64,000 bases of DNA from Asparagopsis taxiformis. Taxonomy: Eukaryota; Rhodophyta; Florideophyceae; Bonnemaisoniales; Bonnemaisoniaceae. Where the stretch lies: assembly GCA_030407315.1 (NCBI GenBank), contig JALQPE010000176.1:124001-188000 (forward strand), given 5' to 3'. The translations under genes were made by a program, and so were the position numbers. Positions 53,190-63,190 of this stretch are shown here, one piece after another (position 1 is the stretch's first letter; every line of letters begins with the position of its first letter). Under the pieces are notes generated by a model. That model did not search any database. It worked only from the letters and a program-made list of their open reading frames with translations, and was not told the DNA's origin.

Positions 53190-55385
53190 CTATTCACACG
53201 AAGATGGTGATGGATCGATCACGACTATTTCTGTATTCTGCATTCCGCCAGACATTCTCGGTGCCAACCGACTATGTGCAGGCACCATCTCCACAAGTTC
53301 AAGTTCATTGCACACAGAAAGACGCGTAGTGCCGCGGTCTTTCCGCTCATGCTTTACCACCGCATTAGGCGACCCGTTCTGCTCATGCGGTTGTAGTCTG
53401 TTGTGCATTCCGTTCACCTTTCGCGGTGATCTTGGACGCACCATGTTCAACGCATGATCATCTGACAGCATTTGTAAAGCCATTCGTCTCAACTTTTTTC
53501 GACATCGTTTTGTAGCCATGGATAACTCATCTGCAAATTCGCTTAGCATTCGCGATGAAATTCCACCGGGGGTGTTCATCGAAGCGGCCACTTTCTCCGC
53601 ACTATGTTTTTGGATGAACATTGACATGCGATGGATTTCATAGGGCGAAAACGGACTGCGCCCGTCTTGTCGCCGCTCATGATCTGCCGGTATGTGGCCT
53701 GTTGAGCCGTTCGCTGGCGTAGAAGGGGCCTTGGGACTTTGCTTTTTTTGACGCTTGCGCACACGAGTAATGCTAGACTTGTAAGGTGTGAATCGCAGCC
53801 GGCTTGGGTCAAGAGGAAGCGTGGGTGCACTTATGCGCTCTTCAATCTGATCAAAGTCCTTGCGGGTGTCAGCATAAGTTTCAGCCTTCCAGATCGAAAC
53901 CAGATTGAGAGATTTGAGTGCGGCCACTATATCGGGGCATTGAATTCCGGTGGCTTTGGCAATATCTGCCGGAGACACTTGCCCTCTGTCCCGGCGCGTA
54001 CGCAGGAACTGTACAATCTCATAGCACCAATAGCTGCGATAGGACAACTGACCTAAATCGGAGAGTGGGCGCTCGGGACCACCGATTTTCCCTTCCCTCT
54101 TGGAAAGTTCGTAGCTGAGCGCGATGAGAAAGCGACCAATTCCCTTTCTCTGGTGTTGAGGCAATGTCAGGATGCAAGCCAAGTTGTACTCGGATTCGCA
54201 TTGAGGCTTCTCCTTTGAGAAGAAGCCTGCCAGATCATTAGAAACAGTAACTAAGTAGAATAGAAATGGGGCGACATCAAAATACAACGTTTTGTGATCT
54301 AGAAATAACTTGCCGAGTAAACATAATCGCTCGCAATAGCCAGGATTGAGGAGCCCGTCCACTTCGTAAACACAAACTTCCTTCTCTGGATCATTGTAGA
54401 TCATCTTGCCTGGCGGATTTTCCCAAGTGCAAGTGGAGCAATGTTTGACGTATCTGGAAGAGGAGCGGACGTACATGAGACAGTATCCGCAGATGTACAA
54501 CGTTTTCACAGAGCCGTAGCGACCTGGATAGGGAGAAAAATACCAGGCGTCAACTGAATATTGACCAAAAACAATGGAGGAGATGTTGCGAACCTTTGTA
54601 TTCTCCTCTCGTACACGTTCCATGTGAGCAATGGCTTCATTACCCTCTTCACGCTCCGACACGGGATTGAATTCCTCATAGGCCCTGCGTCTAGAACGTG
54701 TGAGCTTCCTGGAGTCATTATTGGGCACATCAACAACTGCATATTTTGCTTGCGTCGCATTGTCAACAAGTATATTTTGGGCAACGCCCGACTCTGCGGC
54801 GACCACCAATGAAGCTGGAGCGCGCTGTAGCTCAGCAGCACTGACCCATCTATCAAGTCTGCGATCGCGGCCTGTAAAGTGGACGTACACGCGACCCACA
54901 GAGATGGGGTGGGGAGACGGTCTATCGGAGGGCTTGGGCGGCGATCGAGGGCTGTCATACAGCGGGTTAGGGGAGTGAATGTCCTCGCGTTTGCGCTTGA
55001 GCGGGGTGCTGGACGGACTATTGCTTGATCGTTTAGCAGCGTGGTCTTCCGCTTCTCGAAAAAGAATGGTGTTGCAGGGACGATTTTGAGCTGGCGATCG
55101 AGGGTGAAGCATCTCAAGCGAGTCGTCGGCCTCCAGATCAATGATGTTGGCGGCGACGGGCGAGTAGGGATCATTGGGGGAATGTGAGTTGGCGTAGAAG
55201 TGACGCGCTGCTGCTTGATAGCAATCATCGAGGGTGACGACTGTCGCTGCGAGCAGTGGGCCGCTCACGTCTGGCTGTAACGTGCACAACACATGCTCAG
55301 AGGGCTGGAGCGGGCGAGCGCACAAGTCGCTCAACGACTGGTCTGGTCGCGCTCGCTTCTTCATTGGTGATGGGCGACTGGTCAT
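53190..55385 (-). CDS. MYST-family histone acetyltransferase (Tip60/Esa1/HAM-like)
   Basis: The 731-residue protein (start ATG at 55385; further in-frame ATGs at 55631 upstream and 55364 downstream are possible) transfers acetyl groups to histone H4 and other proteins. The MYST domain is intact: the C2HC-like zinc finger (YICGYCLMYVRSSSRYVKHC), FFSKEK with the autoacetylated lysine, NLACILTLP with the catalytic Cys, the acetyl-CoA loop QHQRKGIGRFLIALSY and GGPERPLSDLG with the catalytic Glu. An N-terminal region holds what looks like a split Tudor-knot/chromo barrel (VYVHFTGRDRRLDRWV, about residue 175). The C terminus (about 230 residues) is basic and disordered. No introns. It lies 321 bases from the divergent HemW gene. 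Confidence 0.9.
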   Translation of the reverse strand: MTSRPSPMKKRARPDQSLSDLCARPLQPSEHVLCTLQPDVSGPLLAATVVTLDDCYQAAARHFYANSHSPNDPYSPVAANIIDLEADDSLEMLHPRSPAQNRPCNTILFREAEDHAAKRSSNSPSSTPLKRKREDIHSPNPLYDSPRSPPKPSDRPSPHPISVGRVYVHFTGRDRRLDRWVSAAELQRAPASLVVAAESGVAQNILVDNATQAKYAVVDVPNNDSRKLTRSRRRAYEEFNPVSEREEGNEAIAHMERVREENTKVRNISSIVFGQYSVDAWYFSPYPGRYGSVKTLYICGYCLMYVRSSSRYVKHCSTCTWENPPGKMIYNDPEKEVCVYEVDGLLNPGYCERLCLLGKLFLDHKTLYFDVAPFLFYLVTVSNDLAGFFSKEKPQCESEYNLACILTLPQHQRKGIGRFLIALSYELSKREGKIGGPERPLSDLGQLSYRSYWCYEIVQFLRTRRDRGQVSPADIAKATGIQCPDIVAALKSLNLVSIWKAETYADTRKDFDQIEERISAPTLPLDPSRLRFTPYKSSITRVRKRQKKQSPKAPSTPANGSTGHIPADHERRQDGRSPFSPYEIHRMSMFIQKHSAEKVAASMNTPGGISSRMLSEFADELSMATKRCRKKLRRMALQMLSDDHALNMVRPRSPRKVNGMHNRLQPHEQNGSPNAVVKHERKDRGTTRLSVCNELELVEMVPAHSRLAPRMSGGMQNTEIVVIDPSPSSCE

Positions 55386-55706
55386 AAAGCAGGTTGCTTT
55401 TGCACGGGCATGGCGGGTAATGTGCTGGATGGAGGACGAAATGGGTATGGGCTGCGGCGGGAAGTAGAGTGCAGAGAACGGGACAGAGTGTGATGACAGC
55501 GTATGCGTGGCATGTACGCCCAACTGCGGCTGATATGGACACGGAAGATAGTTTAGGAAAGGTTCAATTCGAACAGCCAACGTGTGCATCACATGCTGCG
55601 TGGCACTGTAATTTTTCTGCATTACAGTCATGCATTGCTCTGATCACATTTTCATTCTTGTGCTCGACTTTCTTAACGTTTTCCACCAACCAGCAACGTA
55701 CCCGTC
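55386..55706. promoter_or_regulatory. Bidirectional promoter, MYST and HemW genes
   Basis: This 321-base interval lies between two divergent starts. The half toward HemW is pyrimidine-rich. I see no clear TATA box. Confidence 0.4.
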
Positions 55707-57029
55707 ATGCTCTCCTTCCTCCGTCCACCTCATGCATCACTACCGACCTCAGCCTACATCCATCTTCCCTTCTGCGCCCAGCGTTGCGCCTATTGTGCAT
55801 TTCCCGTCATAGTCTCTGGCAGATCATCTCTTCCCTCTCCCTCCGCTCCCGCTTCCCCGCGTCAATCCCACGCAGCGTACATAGATTTACTTTGCCGTGA
55901 AATAGCTGCAGTAGCATCCCGATGGCGTCATCAATCACAGCCGCCTCTCAAAACGCTCTATCTCGGCGGCGGAACGCCCTCCCTCCTCCATCCCGCCCTC
56001 CTTTCCAAGCTTCTACGCACAGTACAAAATCACTTCCCTTTCCATCCCTCCGCCGAGATAACATGTGAAATGGACCCGGCAACATTCACCCCGCTCACCG
56101 CACACGCATATCGTGCCCTCGGCATAAACCGCGCATCCGTCGGCGCACAATCATTCGACGATGCATTATTGGCCTCCTGTCGTCGCATACATCGCGCCGC
56201 TGACATACCACTTGCTATGCACGCCCTGCGCGACGCTGGATTCGACAACATATCGCTCGACCTCATCTCCGGTCTGCCTGGACAAACTCTCGCGACATGG
56301 AATTCGTCACTCGACGCCGCCCTGCAGCTCGATCCCAATCACGTCTCCGCATACGATCTTACCATCGAGCCGGGCACCGCGTTTGGAAACGCCTATTCAC
56401 CCGGTATGGCTCCGCTGCCCTCAGAAGGCCTCGCAGCTGATATGATGGTTTTGGCCGCCACCGTGCTGCGTGATGCCGGATATGAACACTATGAGGTAAG
56501 CAACTATTCTCGCGCAAAACGCTCGTGTCATAATATGGCGTATTGGCGTAATGAATCGTTCTATGCGTTTGGACTGGGTGCTACAAGTGTTGTTGATGGC
56601 TTTCGATTTGCGCGTCCGAGACGTATGTCGGATTATAAGCGCTATGTGCACAGTCTAGACGCGCTGCATGCCCTGGCGGCTGTGGAGGACGACGAGAAAT
56701 CGCAGCGTGTTATGGCATGTTTGTATCCCAATGTGAAACCCATATCAGATAAGGAGAGGCTGGAGGACTTTTTTATCAATTCATTTCGACTGCTCGTGGA
56801 TGGTGTTTGTATGCAAACGCTACGCGAGCAGTTTGGTGACATCGCGCATGATAGATTTGCTAAAGCTGTTTACAATAATGCTGCACTCGTGCAGCAAGGC
56901 AGTTTGATTGTGGATTGGTCAATTGAAAATACTGCCACAAGAGTGCGTCTCAGTGAACAAGGTGCACTAATCGAGAATGCTGTTCTTTCCACGTTGTTAC
57001 AAGACGCGTTGTGGAAGTTTAGCAATTGA
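55707..57029 (+). CDS. RSAD1: HemW/RSAD1-like radical SAM protein
   Basis: The 440-residue protein starts soon with HLPFCAQRCAYCAF, the CX3CX2C radical SAM [4Fe-4S] site (C23, C27, C30). The fourth Cys seen in HemN coproporphyrinogen oxidase is replaced by Phe, which is diagnostic of HemW. GGGTPS, GAQSF and the later CHNMAYW (HNxxYW heme-binding motif) also match HemW. HemW binds heme and acts as a heme chaperone/insertase for respiratory heme proteins; it is not a HemN-type oxidase. A short N-terminal leader before residue 16 leaves organelle targeting unclear. Length is full (378-460 in the family). There are no introns. Confidence 0.93.
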   Translation: MLSFLRPPHASLPTSAYIHLPFCAQRCAYCAFPVIVSGRSSLPSPSAPASPRQSHAAYIDLLCREIAAVASRWRHQSQPPLKTLYLGGGTPSLLHPALLSKLLRTVQNHFPFHPSAEITCEMDPATFTPLTAHAYRALGINRASVGAQSFDDALLASCRRIHRAADIPLAMHALRDAGFDNISLDLISGLPGQTLATWNSSLDAALQLDPNHVSAYDLTIEPGTAFGNAYSPGMAPLPSEGLAADMMVLAATVLRDAGYEHYEVSNYSRAKRSCHNMAYWRNESFYAFGLGATSVVDGFRFARPRRMSDYKRYVHSLDALHALAAVEDDEKSQRVMACLYPNVKPISDKERLEDFFINSFRLLVDGVCMQTLREQFGDIAHDRFAKAVYNNAALVQQGSLIVDWSIENTATRVRLSEQGALIENAVLSTLLQDALWKFSN

Positions 57030-57337
57030 TTATTTTGTATGCAAACCTGTCAACCTTTGATGCACGTGGTAACATCAAATTCGAATTGCATTGTATCTTC
57101 GGACGTGGATGTCAAATATCTATACGTCTCTCTTACATTAATTCAATCCGCTTTTGCAGCAGACATTAGCATTCTCTCTTTTGCCAGCACCTCTTTAATA
57201 CACACTGGCGCGTAACAGTTGACTTGTGCTATTTGCTCATGATTCGTTAACGCCATGCGTTTGCATCCTATTTCTCCACCGGAAACACAATAGAATACAA
57301 GCTGCTTGCGGACCGTTTGCCAACTTTTCCTAGTTCA
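57030..57337. other. Intergenic region, promoter side
   Basis: I see nothing recognisable here. Confidence 0.5.
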
Positions 57338-58719
57338 ATGACAACGAATCGTAGCGAACAATGTCTTCGTATTGCTTCTCGCGCTGCGCTGCTCATATTG
57401 GTGTGCCATGCATGGTTCAGCGTTGCAGTCGAAGCTCATGCTTTTCACGTCGATCACACAGGTATGTTGCCGACATTGCAGATTGCGCTACTTTCTGCAG
57501 TTGTCAGTGGACTGACATTGTTTCGTTCGTCATAGATGAAGAGCTCGACGTGATGAATATCGAAAACTTGCTGCATGTGGAGCGCGATCTGCGTGCACAG
57601 AATTCATTCGTCGATGGGCGTCTGGCAGCACTCAAAGCTCAAATGGCTGAGTTGCATGTGTTGCGAAACCATTTAGAAAAATCAAACAAGGACATGCAGG
57701 AGGCGAAGAATTGGGAGACGAGGCAAAAGCAATCTCGAATAAGGGAGTTGGCGAAAGAGAAAGAAGAGCTGGAATCTAAACGCGAGCAGATGAAATTATT
57801 GCGTGTTGAAGCAGATAAGCTACATCATGACATTGCTATATTGAAACAAAAGCTGCAAGCACTGGATGTGGAAGACAAGGAGAGAAGGAAACAATATGAC
57901 AAACCTCCGCTGAGAGACTCTGTATTGCGAGAGGCGGAACGAGCCGGTCCAATTGCGCAACATTTGATCAACAAATCCCTGGAGAGCATTATACCGGAGC
58001 TGAAGTACGGCTTAAGTGAGGTTGAGATGGTACAAGATCTACTTGAGAGTAGTGGAGGGTTAACATATTTGATTTCCACAATGTGGATATATGCCTTCGC
58101 AATCGGTACGTTTTATATTTTGTATAGAAGTTTGCGAAAGATGCAGGGAGTGATGACATTGCCACGGCTTTTGTTCAGTGTAGACATGATGTTTTCAGCG
58201 GTTTGGCTGTCGATAACCGGCTGCTACGTGGTGATGTTGGAAGATCCACTCTATGAGATGGCAGTACGACACGTAGCATTATCAATAGTGGTGCAAATGA
58301 CATTGCTTGTGTTCGCGGCGGCCAATGTGCTGATGCGATGCTATTATATTTCGATGAGCATGCAAGTATGCGCTGTTGGAGAACTGATTTGTACTGTGTA
58401 TATTGCTCAGGATTACTATCAAAACATATGGATACCGTTTGTTCTGGACCAAGAATTCAAGTCGAGTCTGTTTACCTACTTTGAATTTGCGGTGATTAAC
58501 GGCTGGCTCGCAATATACAGAGCGAGGAGCATGGCACATTGGTGCAAGGATTTGGAGAAGCAAAATGCGGAGGAATTGTGGTTTAAGAGTAGCGGTTGGT
58601 TGCGGACTAAGATAACTGAAGCGTTGCAGTTTTGCGAGGATGTACTAACAACGGGAATGGCGGAGAATAATGAAGAAGAGCAGTGTTTTGGAAGCTGTTC
58701 TCAACACAGGGCGCATTGA
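57338..58719 (+). CDS. Signal-peptide, coiled-coil, multi-pass membrane protein, two exons
   Basis: Exon 1 (57338-57461) encodes a signal peptide (RIASRAALLILVCHAWFSVA, then VEAHA). It splices over a 74-base intron (GTATGT...TCATAG) to 57536-58719, giving 435 residues. The middle (about residues 55-160) is a strong coiled coil rich in Lys/Glu (EAKNWETRQKQSRIRELAKE and similar). At least four to five membrane segments follow from about residue 220 (LISTMWIYAFAIGTFYILY, LLFSVDMMFSAVWLSITGCY and others), then a soluble tail with Cys near the end. An alternative reading starting at 57361 runs through the intron without a signal peptide and is rejected. The family is not recognised; it is probably an endomembrane protein (inference). 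Confidence 0.75.
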
Positions 58720-59022
58720 GATGTGGATCATAGTAGATACATGATTCCACTCGTTAATAAAGTGCGGCCATTTTGCATCATATTTTTCCAGCTCTCCAAA
58801 CGACGCCGTGCCCTACACAATCGAGTAATGTAACTGGTCGCCTTGCGGATCTCACGTCCCCAGGGTTCCGCGCCGTCATATCGATCGCTTTGCCGCTACC
58901 CGTCGCATCGAAGTCTGTGCACTCCCCCTGGATGGTAAGGCACTGTCTCAATATGTTGTTCGTCACCACAAAACATACCACTGACCATCTCGACCAGCAG
59001 TTGCCATCCGCGACAGCAATTT
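58720..59022. other. Intergenic region
   Basis: I see nothing recognisable here. Confidence 0.5.
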
Positions 59023-59871
59023 ATGTTATGTGATATGAATGCAAGCTCGTCATCTCAGTCCACGTCCCAATCCGCAGCACAAACCGCCCAAAGCGAGCAC
59101 CACAATTTACAGAAGCGACCGCGATATGCCACGCCAGATCCGGCCGGTCCCCGAGCGCGCCATGAATCCAAGTCATGTCACGACAACACTGCAATTCGAG
59201 TGGCGCTTCGCTCCCTGACCTATATGATCTACGACGGCGTCTCATCCACAAGCAACAGCAAGCAATTTGCTCGAATCTGCAAGGTGCTCGTGGAGCTACT
59301 CATCGACGAGCGATTGCCGCCTCCACATCGAGCCGATATGAAACTGCGTCGAAAGTGCGCCGAGTTTCTGGCCGCGCCGGCCGCGTCCTCGTTTGTGTGG
59401 TATGTCATCGCAAAATGGCAATCGTCGCACGCGAGACGTATCGCCGGCAAGTTGGACGCGCCCAATGCGCTCGTGTTGAGTAATGCCATTTGGACAGTGC
59501 TCCATCGTATTGCGCGACATGCGTTGATATATCGCCTCTTCTTCAGAATTGGCTCCCTGCGTTATTCGCTCGCTTCTGCGCTGGGCATTGTGTGTTGCTT
59601 TTTCAAAGAAAGCCTCTTTCGTGATTTGCTACGCTTCCAACAGTGGCCGCGTCACTTTTCTCCATCGCAGGGTTTTGCTGCCATGTTGCGCAGCATTGTT
59701 TACGCGGCGTCGTTTGCATTGCCGCTCCATCGTCTGTCTGTTGCCCTGCAGCGCTCTCCGCGAAGAAGGGGAAACATCAAAAAACTGATATTTGCCATTC
59801 TCTTGTCGCAGGGACATAGATTTGCATATCTACAAAGACTAGTGGCTTCTAACACATCATGGCAACTATAA
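59023..59871 (+). CDS. Protein of unknown function, 282 residues
   Basis: The frame starts at the ATG at 59023 (another ATG lies four codons in). The first 50 residues are Ser/Gln-rich and disordered; the rest is helical with several moderately hydrophobic segments (IWTVLHRIARHALIYRLFFR, and SLASALGIVCCFF) interrupted by basic patches. It ends in a basic tail. It could be a peripheral or reentrant membrane protein, but I do not recognise a family. It is convergent with the adenylyltransferase gene (stop to stop 55 bases). Confidence 0.6.
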   Translation: MLCDMNASSSSQSTSQSAAQTAQSEHHNLQKRPRYATPDPAGPRARHESKSCHDNTAIRVALRSLTYMIYDGVSSTSNSKQFARICKVLVELLIDERLPPPHRADMKLRRKCAEFLAAPAASSFVWYVIAKWQSSHARRIAGKLDAPNALVLSNAIWTVLHRIARHALIYRLFFRIGSLRYSLASALGIVCCFFKESLFRDLLRFQQWPRHFSPSQGFAAMLRSIVYAASFALPLHRLSVALQRSPRRRGNIKKLIFAILLSQGHRFAYLQRLVASNTSWQL

Positions 59872-59926
59872 CAGTGCGCTAATATGATATACAAGTGAAG
59901 TAGTTTTCGTGATACCAGTAATAACA

Positions 59927-60796
59927 TTAGCCATCAGCAACAGATTTATCTCCGCCTCTGATTTCAGCTTCACGAAGCGCTGTCGAGCTTAGTTTGTGTT
60001 GTACAGTCGTTTCAAGGATGTCTACAACAATCAAATTCATTGGCGTCAGGCCAGAGTTGTAACGAATGGTATTAATTGTTCGAGCGCCTGCTTCCGTTTC
60101 ATTAGACACCACCAACGCCTCAATGGATTGCTCAGTTGCGGACGGTCCCGCTGAATCACGCAGTTCCGACACCACAATCTGAGACAAAGCAGGCTTCACT
60201 TTTCGCGCAAAATCAACTGCTGCCTGACTGCGCTCCTCGAAACTGGCAATCAGATGGCGGTGTTTCTTTGAGCCTAGTAAGCAATCAGCAGTAATTCCAA
60301 TGCGCAACACATCCTTGGCAGCCCAAGCAGCAGCAGTCAACAACAAGCGATGACCCGCATGCATTCTATCAAAAGTTCCACCAACGGCAACCACACCATA
60401 TTTATCAGCAAAGTCTGAACTTCCGTCGCCAAAGCTGTAGCCTTCACAATCTACTCGGATGATATGGTCTGGATTTTGCGCCGTGCAGCTGTCCACTTGT
60501 TCATGTAAATCCGTGTTGGTTGGTTTGTCATCGGCGCTATCGACACAATTGAAGCTGCGATGTATGAAAATCTCCAGTCGCGGCTTCCCGAGTTGAACGG
60601 CTCGCGCATAAACCTGCGTGACAAATCTGAGATAGTCGATTCTGTCTTGAGGTTGCGGGATAACCAATAATGTCATATGCGGCTTGGCGCTCGTTATGGC
60701 TTCAACGAGTTGCTCGATGCATGCCAACAGCATTCCATCTCTTGTGCATGTTGGAACCACCACAGTCCTATCAACGCGAGACAAATTGGGGATCAT
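59927..60796 (-). CDS. Phosphopantetheine adenylyltransferase (eukaryotic type)
   Basis: The 289-residue enzyme catalyses the fourth step of coenzyme A synthesis, phosphopantetheine to dephospho-CoA. The nucleotidyltransferase domain (about 130-289) has GGTFDRMHAGHRLLLTAA with the HxGH motif, a SFEERSQAAVDF block, LVVSNETEAGARTIN, and KLSSTALREAEI as the SST-type signature. An N-terminal domain of about 125 residues resembles the extension in animal COASY; a dephospho-CoA kinase domain is absent, so it is separate as in plants. The start ATG at 60796 is the first in frame. Location is probably cytosolic. Confidence 0.93.
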   Translation of the reverse strand: MIPNLSRVDRTVVVPTCTRDGMLLACIEQLVEAITSAKPHMTLLVIPQPQDRIDYLRFVTQVYARAVQLGKPRLEIFIHRSFNCVDSADDKPTNTDLHEQVDSCTAQNPDHIIRVDCEGYSFGDGSSDFADKYGVVAVGGTFDRMHAGHRLLLTAAAWAAKDVLRIGITADCLLGSKKHRHLIASFEERSQAAVDFARKVKPALSQIVVSELRDSAGPSATEQSIEALVVSNETEAGARTINTIRYNSGLTPMNLIVVDILETTVQHKLSSTALREAEIRGGDKSVADG

Positions 60797-61080
60797 TCAG
60801 CGCGATAATTTGAAATAACTGCTGGTGATGAACAAGACTGAATGAATGAAGCAAGCAAAGTTTACTTGAACTGCTTCTAGTTGTCGTGATCGCTTCGAAG
60901 CGCTACCTGGAACTGTTGCTGAAAAATCCAAATACTGAGCGAAATGAAATATACGCAGATGCGCTTACAACATTGTGGTCCAGTAACAGCAAACGATTGC
61001 GAACTACTTGATATCTCCTCCGCGTCATCGCTTACTACGTCAAAACGCCGCCAAGTCGCTCCATCATCGCGTGTTCAAAC

Positions 61081-61645
61081 CTAGTTGAGTTTAGGATTCA
61101 CCGTCTGCGATCCGAATATTGGATTGTCGCCAAGGCGAATCTCAGATGGCACCGAAAGGTTGGCGTTGACCCATTCTTGCGGCAGCGTTCCGTCGGGAAT
61201 GGCATTGACCCTCTTCGAAAGTTCCGCCTGCAAACTAGCCCTTGCCTCCTCCGTTAGAGAAACAGAGCTATCTGTGTGACCAATCGCAACAATGAAGAGA
61301 TCAGTAATTATGTTGTACCATACACTCGATTTCAACCTAACATAGTGAACACAGCATCGCGGTCATCCCCGTTCCAGGCCTTGCAAAGCCCGCAAGGATC
61401 GAATCGCCATGAACGAATAAACAAGCACAACTGATATTGCAGAAACATACCTGGATTGGCATAGAAAGCAGCAACCTGCTTGGCAATTTCAAAGCTTCGC
61501 TGGAGAGGCTTACGTGCGATGGTGCTGGAAAGTCCATCTTGCTCGTGTCTGAAGCGACCTTCACAGTTGGAAGGATCGCAAGATTTCGCCGCTGAATCGC
61601 AGATCCTGCGGAGCGGAGAGCATAGGTTGCGCGAGTGAGAGACAT
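61081..61645 (-). CDS. Small three-exon protein, mitochondrial-like leader
   Basis: Exons (in coding order) 61645-61559, 61499-61451 and 61271-61081 join in frame to 108 residues: a basic leader (MSLTRATYALRSAGSAIQRR), RSFEIAKQVAAFYANP, then an acidic helical part with SLTEEARASLQAELSKRVNA, and a Pro/Asn-rich tail. The second intron (179 bases, GTATGT...CACACAG) is well supported. The first is less certain: donors GTCGCT (61558) or GTGAAG (61564) fit in phase, as does removal of a 14-base GTAAGC...CCAG piece that is too short for a normal intron. The leader suggests mitochondrial import. I do not recognise the family; a small respiratory-complex subunit is possible but unproven. Confidence 0.6.
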
Positions 61646-61874
61646 GGTAATCGTGATGTTGTGAAACAGCGAAACGATTCGGTCTGCAGGGAGCAGATGA
61701 TGTTCACGCAGTCGAGTGCCATTCTTCAGCAGGCGCAAAAGCCCAATTTTTCAGAATTTTAATGCACTGCATCTTCGGACGTAAAGACACGATGGAAATC
61801 TGAATTGACCCCCCATTTTGTCCAACAACTGGTAAGCTTGGGCTGCGCGCAATTCCGGCGACCAAGGAAGGCCT

Positions 61875-62315
61875 ATGTTCAGAGCACGGACAGGAACCAG
61901 ATTCCTTAAATATCTGCAAGGGAATGTGCGCGCATACAGCGCTGCGGTAACAGCGGCTTCAGTGGAAATAACACCTCGCTGCGTGAACAGAATCCAACAA
62001 TTAAGATCGCAGCGGGACAAGGACATTGCACTGCGTGTCACGGTAGACGGAGGAGGCTGTTCCGGCTTCCAATACGCCTTTGAAATTGAGGAATGGGCTT
62101 CGAAACCGGGCAAAGACTCACTACCAAACGAGGACGACAATTTATTCGAGAAAGATGGTACCTTTGTAATTGTCGACGACATATCACTCGCATACATTGC
62201 AGGCGCAAAAGTTGATTACATGGAGGAACTAATCAGTTCGTCGTTCCGCATTGCGGATAATCCGCAATCGGAGTCGTCATGCGGCTGCGGAGCTTCGTTT
62301 ACACCCAAGGCGTAA
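61875..62315 (+). CDS. ISCA2: ISCA2-like iron-sulfur cluster assembly protein
   Basis: The 146-residue A-type (HesB/IscA) protein carries the three conserved cysteines: DGGGCSGFQY and SSCGCGASF. Residues 1-24 are basic and free of acidic residues, as a mitochondrial leader. With ISCA1 and IBA57, ISCA2 makes [4Fe-4S] clusters for mitochondrial enzymes such as radical SAM proteins and aconitase. It lies 229 bases from the divergent start of the preceding small gene, so the two may share a promoter. A second ORF over the same bases on the minus strand is a shadow. Confidence 0.96.
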   Translation: MFRARTGTRFLKYLQGNVRAYSAAVTAASVEITPRCVNRIQQLRSQRDKDIALRVTVDGGGCSGFQYAFEIEEWASKPGKDSLPNEDDNLFEKDGTFVIVDDISLAYIAGAKVDYMEELISSSFRIADNPQSESSCGCGASFTPKA

Positions 62316-62377
62316 CAGGAGATGTACATGAACAGCTGCAACACCAGTGTCGAGTGCAACTAATCTAAATGCTAGTT

Positions 62378-63190
62378 TCATCTGTACGCGCGCATAGCAG
62401 CATGTGGGTTCATATTAGCGTCACGAATAAATGGAAATAGGGTTGCTCTGGCCATGGAGCGCGCTTCATCATCGGTTGGTTGTCGAACAAGAGCGGCTGC
62501 CAATCCGGTGCGATCAATCTCCATCCATGGAAGCATTCCTGCGGGGTCGGCGCTAGATAGAATCCACGAAGCGCCACAGCCTAATTTTTGCCTCATGGAT
62601 GCGACTTGTTTGGAGGCATTCAATGCATGTGCAACATGTCTATCGCGAATGGTGACAATGTCTCCGGGTTGTAATCTGAGACTTTTGATGTTAATTGGTC
62701 TTCCATTGACGCAGATTTGATTGTGACAAATCCACTGGCGCGCTTGAGACGGCGTTTGAACAAAACCGGTGCGATACAGGAATGTGTCCAGTCGCAATTC
62801 CAATAGTCTTAATAATTGGGCGTCTGTGTTGTAGCGTTTTGCCTTTGCTTCATCGACGTACTTTTTGAACTTTTTGTCGCTCATTGCGCCGTAGTAAACC
62901 TTCATCTTTTGCTTTTCGATGAGATGCACTGAGTACAATTGGCCGGAAACCGCTTTGCTGCGTATTGCTCTTGGTAGTTGTTCGCTGAAAAATGCTCTGG
63001 GTACACCGCCGGGTGCAGCGGATTTCTTGGATTTGGCGGGTTGCTGGTCTGGTTTAGCGGCATGTTGCGAGTCGGGAGCGGCGGCCGGTTGGGCCGATCG
63101 AAGAGATTGTGCTTGACGCGGTGCGGGCTGCAGAAAGTTTTGCAGACCGAACAATCTTCTGAGATTGCGAACCTTGTAATCAACTGGCAT
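62378..63190 (-). CDS. Ribosomal protein uS4, probably mitochondrial
   Basis: The 270-residue protein has an S4 RNA-binding domain (LELRLDTFLYRTGFVQTPSQ followed by ARQWICHNQICVNG) and the flanking uS4 helix (FKKYVDEAKAKRYNTD). It lacks the usual N-terminal zinc finger of bacterial S4. The first 70 residues are Gln/Ala/Pro-rich and disordered, containing a basic leader. Red-algal plastid DNA normally keeps its own rps4, so a nuclear copy is more likely mitochondrial (inference). The C-terminal 65 residues are an extension beyond the S4 domain. Confidence 0.85.
   Translation of the reverse strand: MPVDYKVRNLRRLFGLQNFLQPAPRQAQSLRSAQPAAAPDSQHAAKPDQQPAKSKKSAAPGGVPRAFFSEQLPRAIRSKAVSGQLYSVHLIEKQKMKVYYGAMSDKKFKKYVDEAKAKRYNTDAQLLRLLELRLDTFLYRTGFVQTPSQARQWICHNQICVNGRPINIKSLRLQPGDIVTIRDRHVAHALNASKQVASMRQKLGCGASWILSSADPAGMLPWMEIDRTGLAAALVRQPTDDEARSMARATLFPFIRDANMNPHAAMRAYR

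Noticed and set aside
57361..57535. Intron read-through start (MSSYCF...) for the membrane protein at 57338-58719
   Set aside because: Reads through a GTATGT...TCATAG intron and lacks the signal peptide encoded by exon 1 in the other frame.
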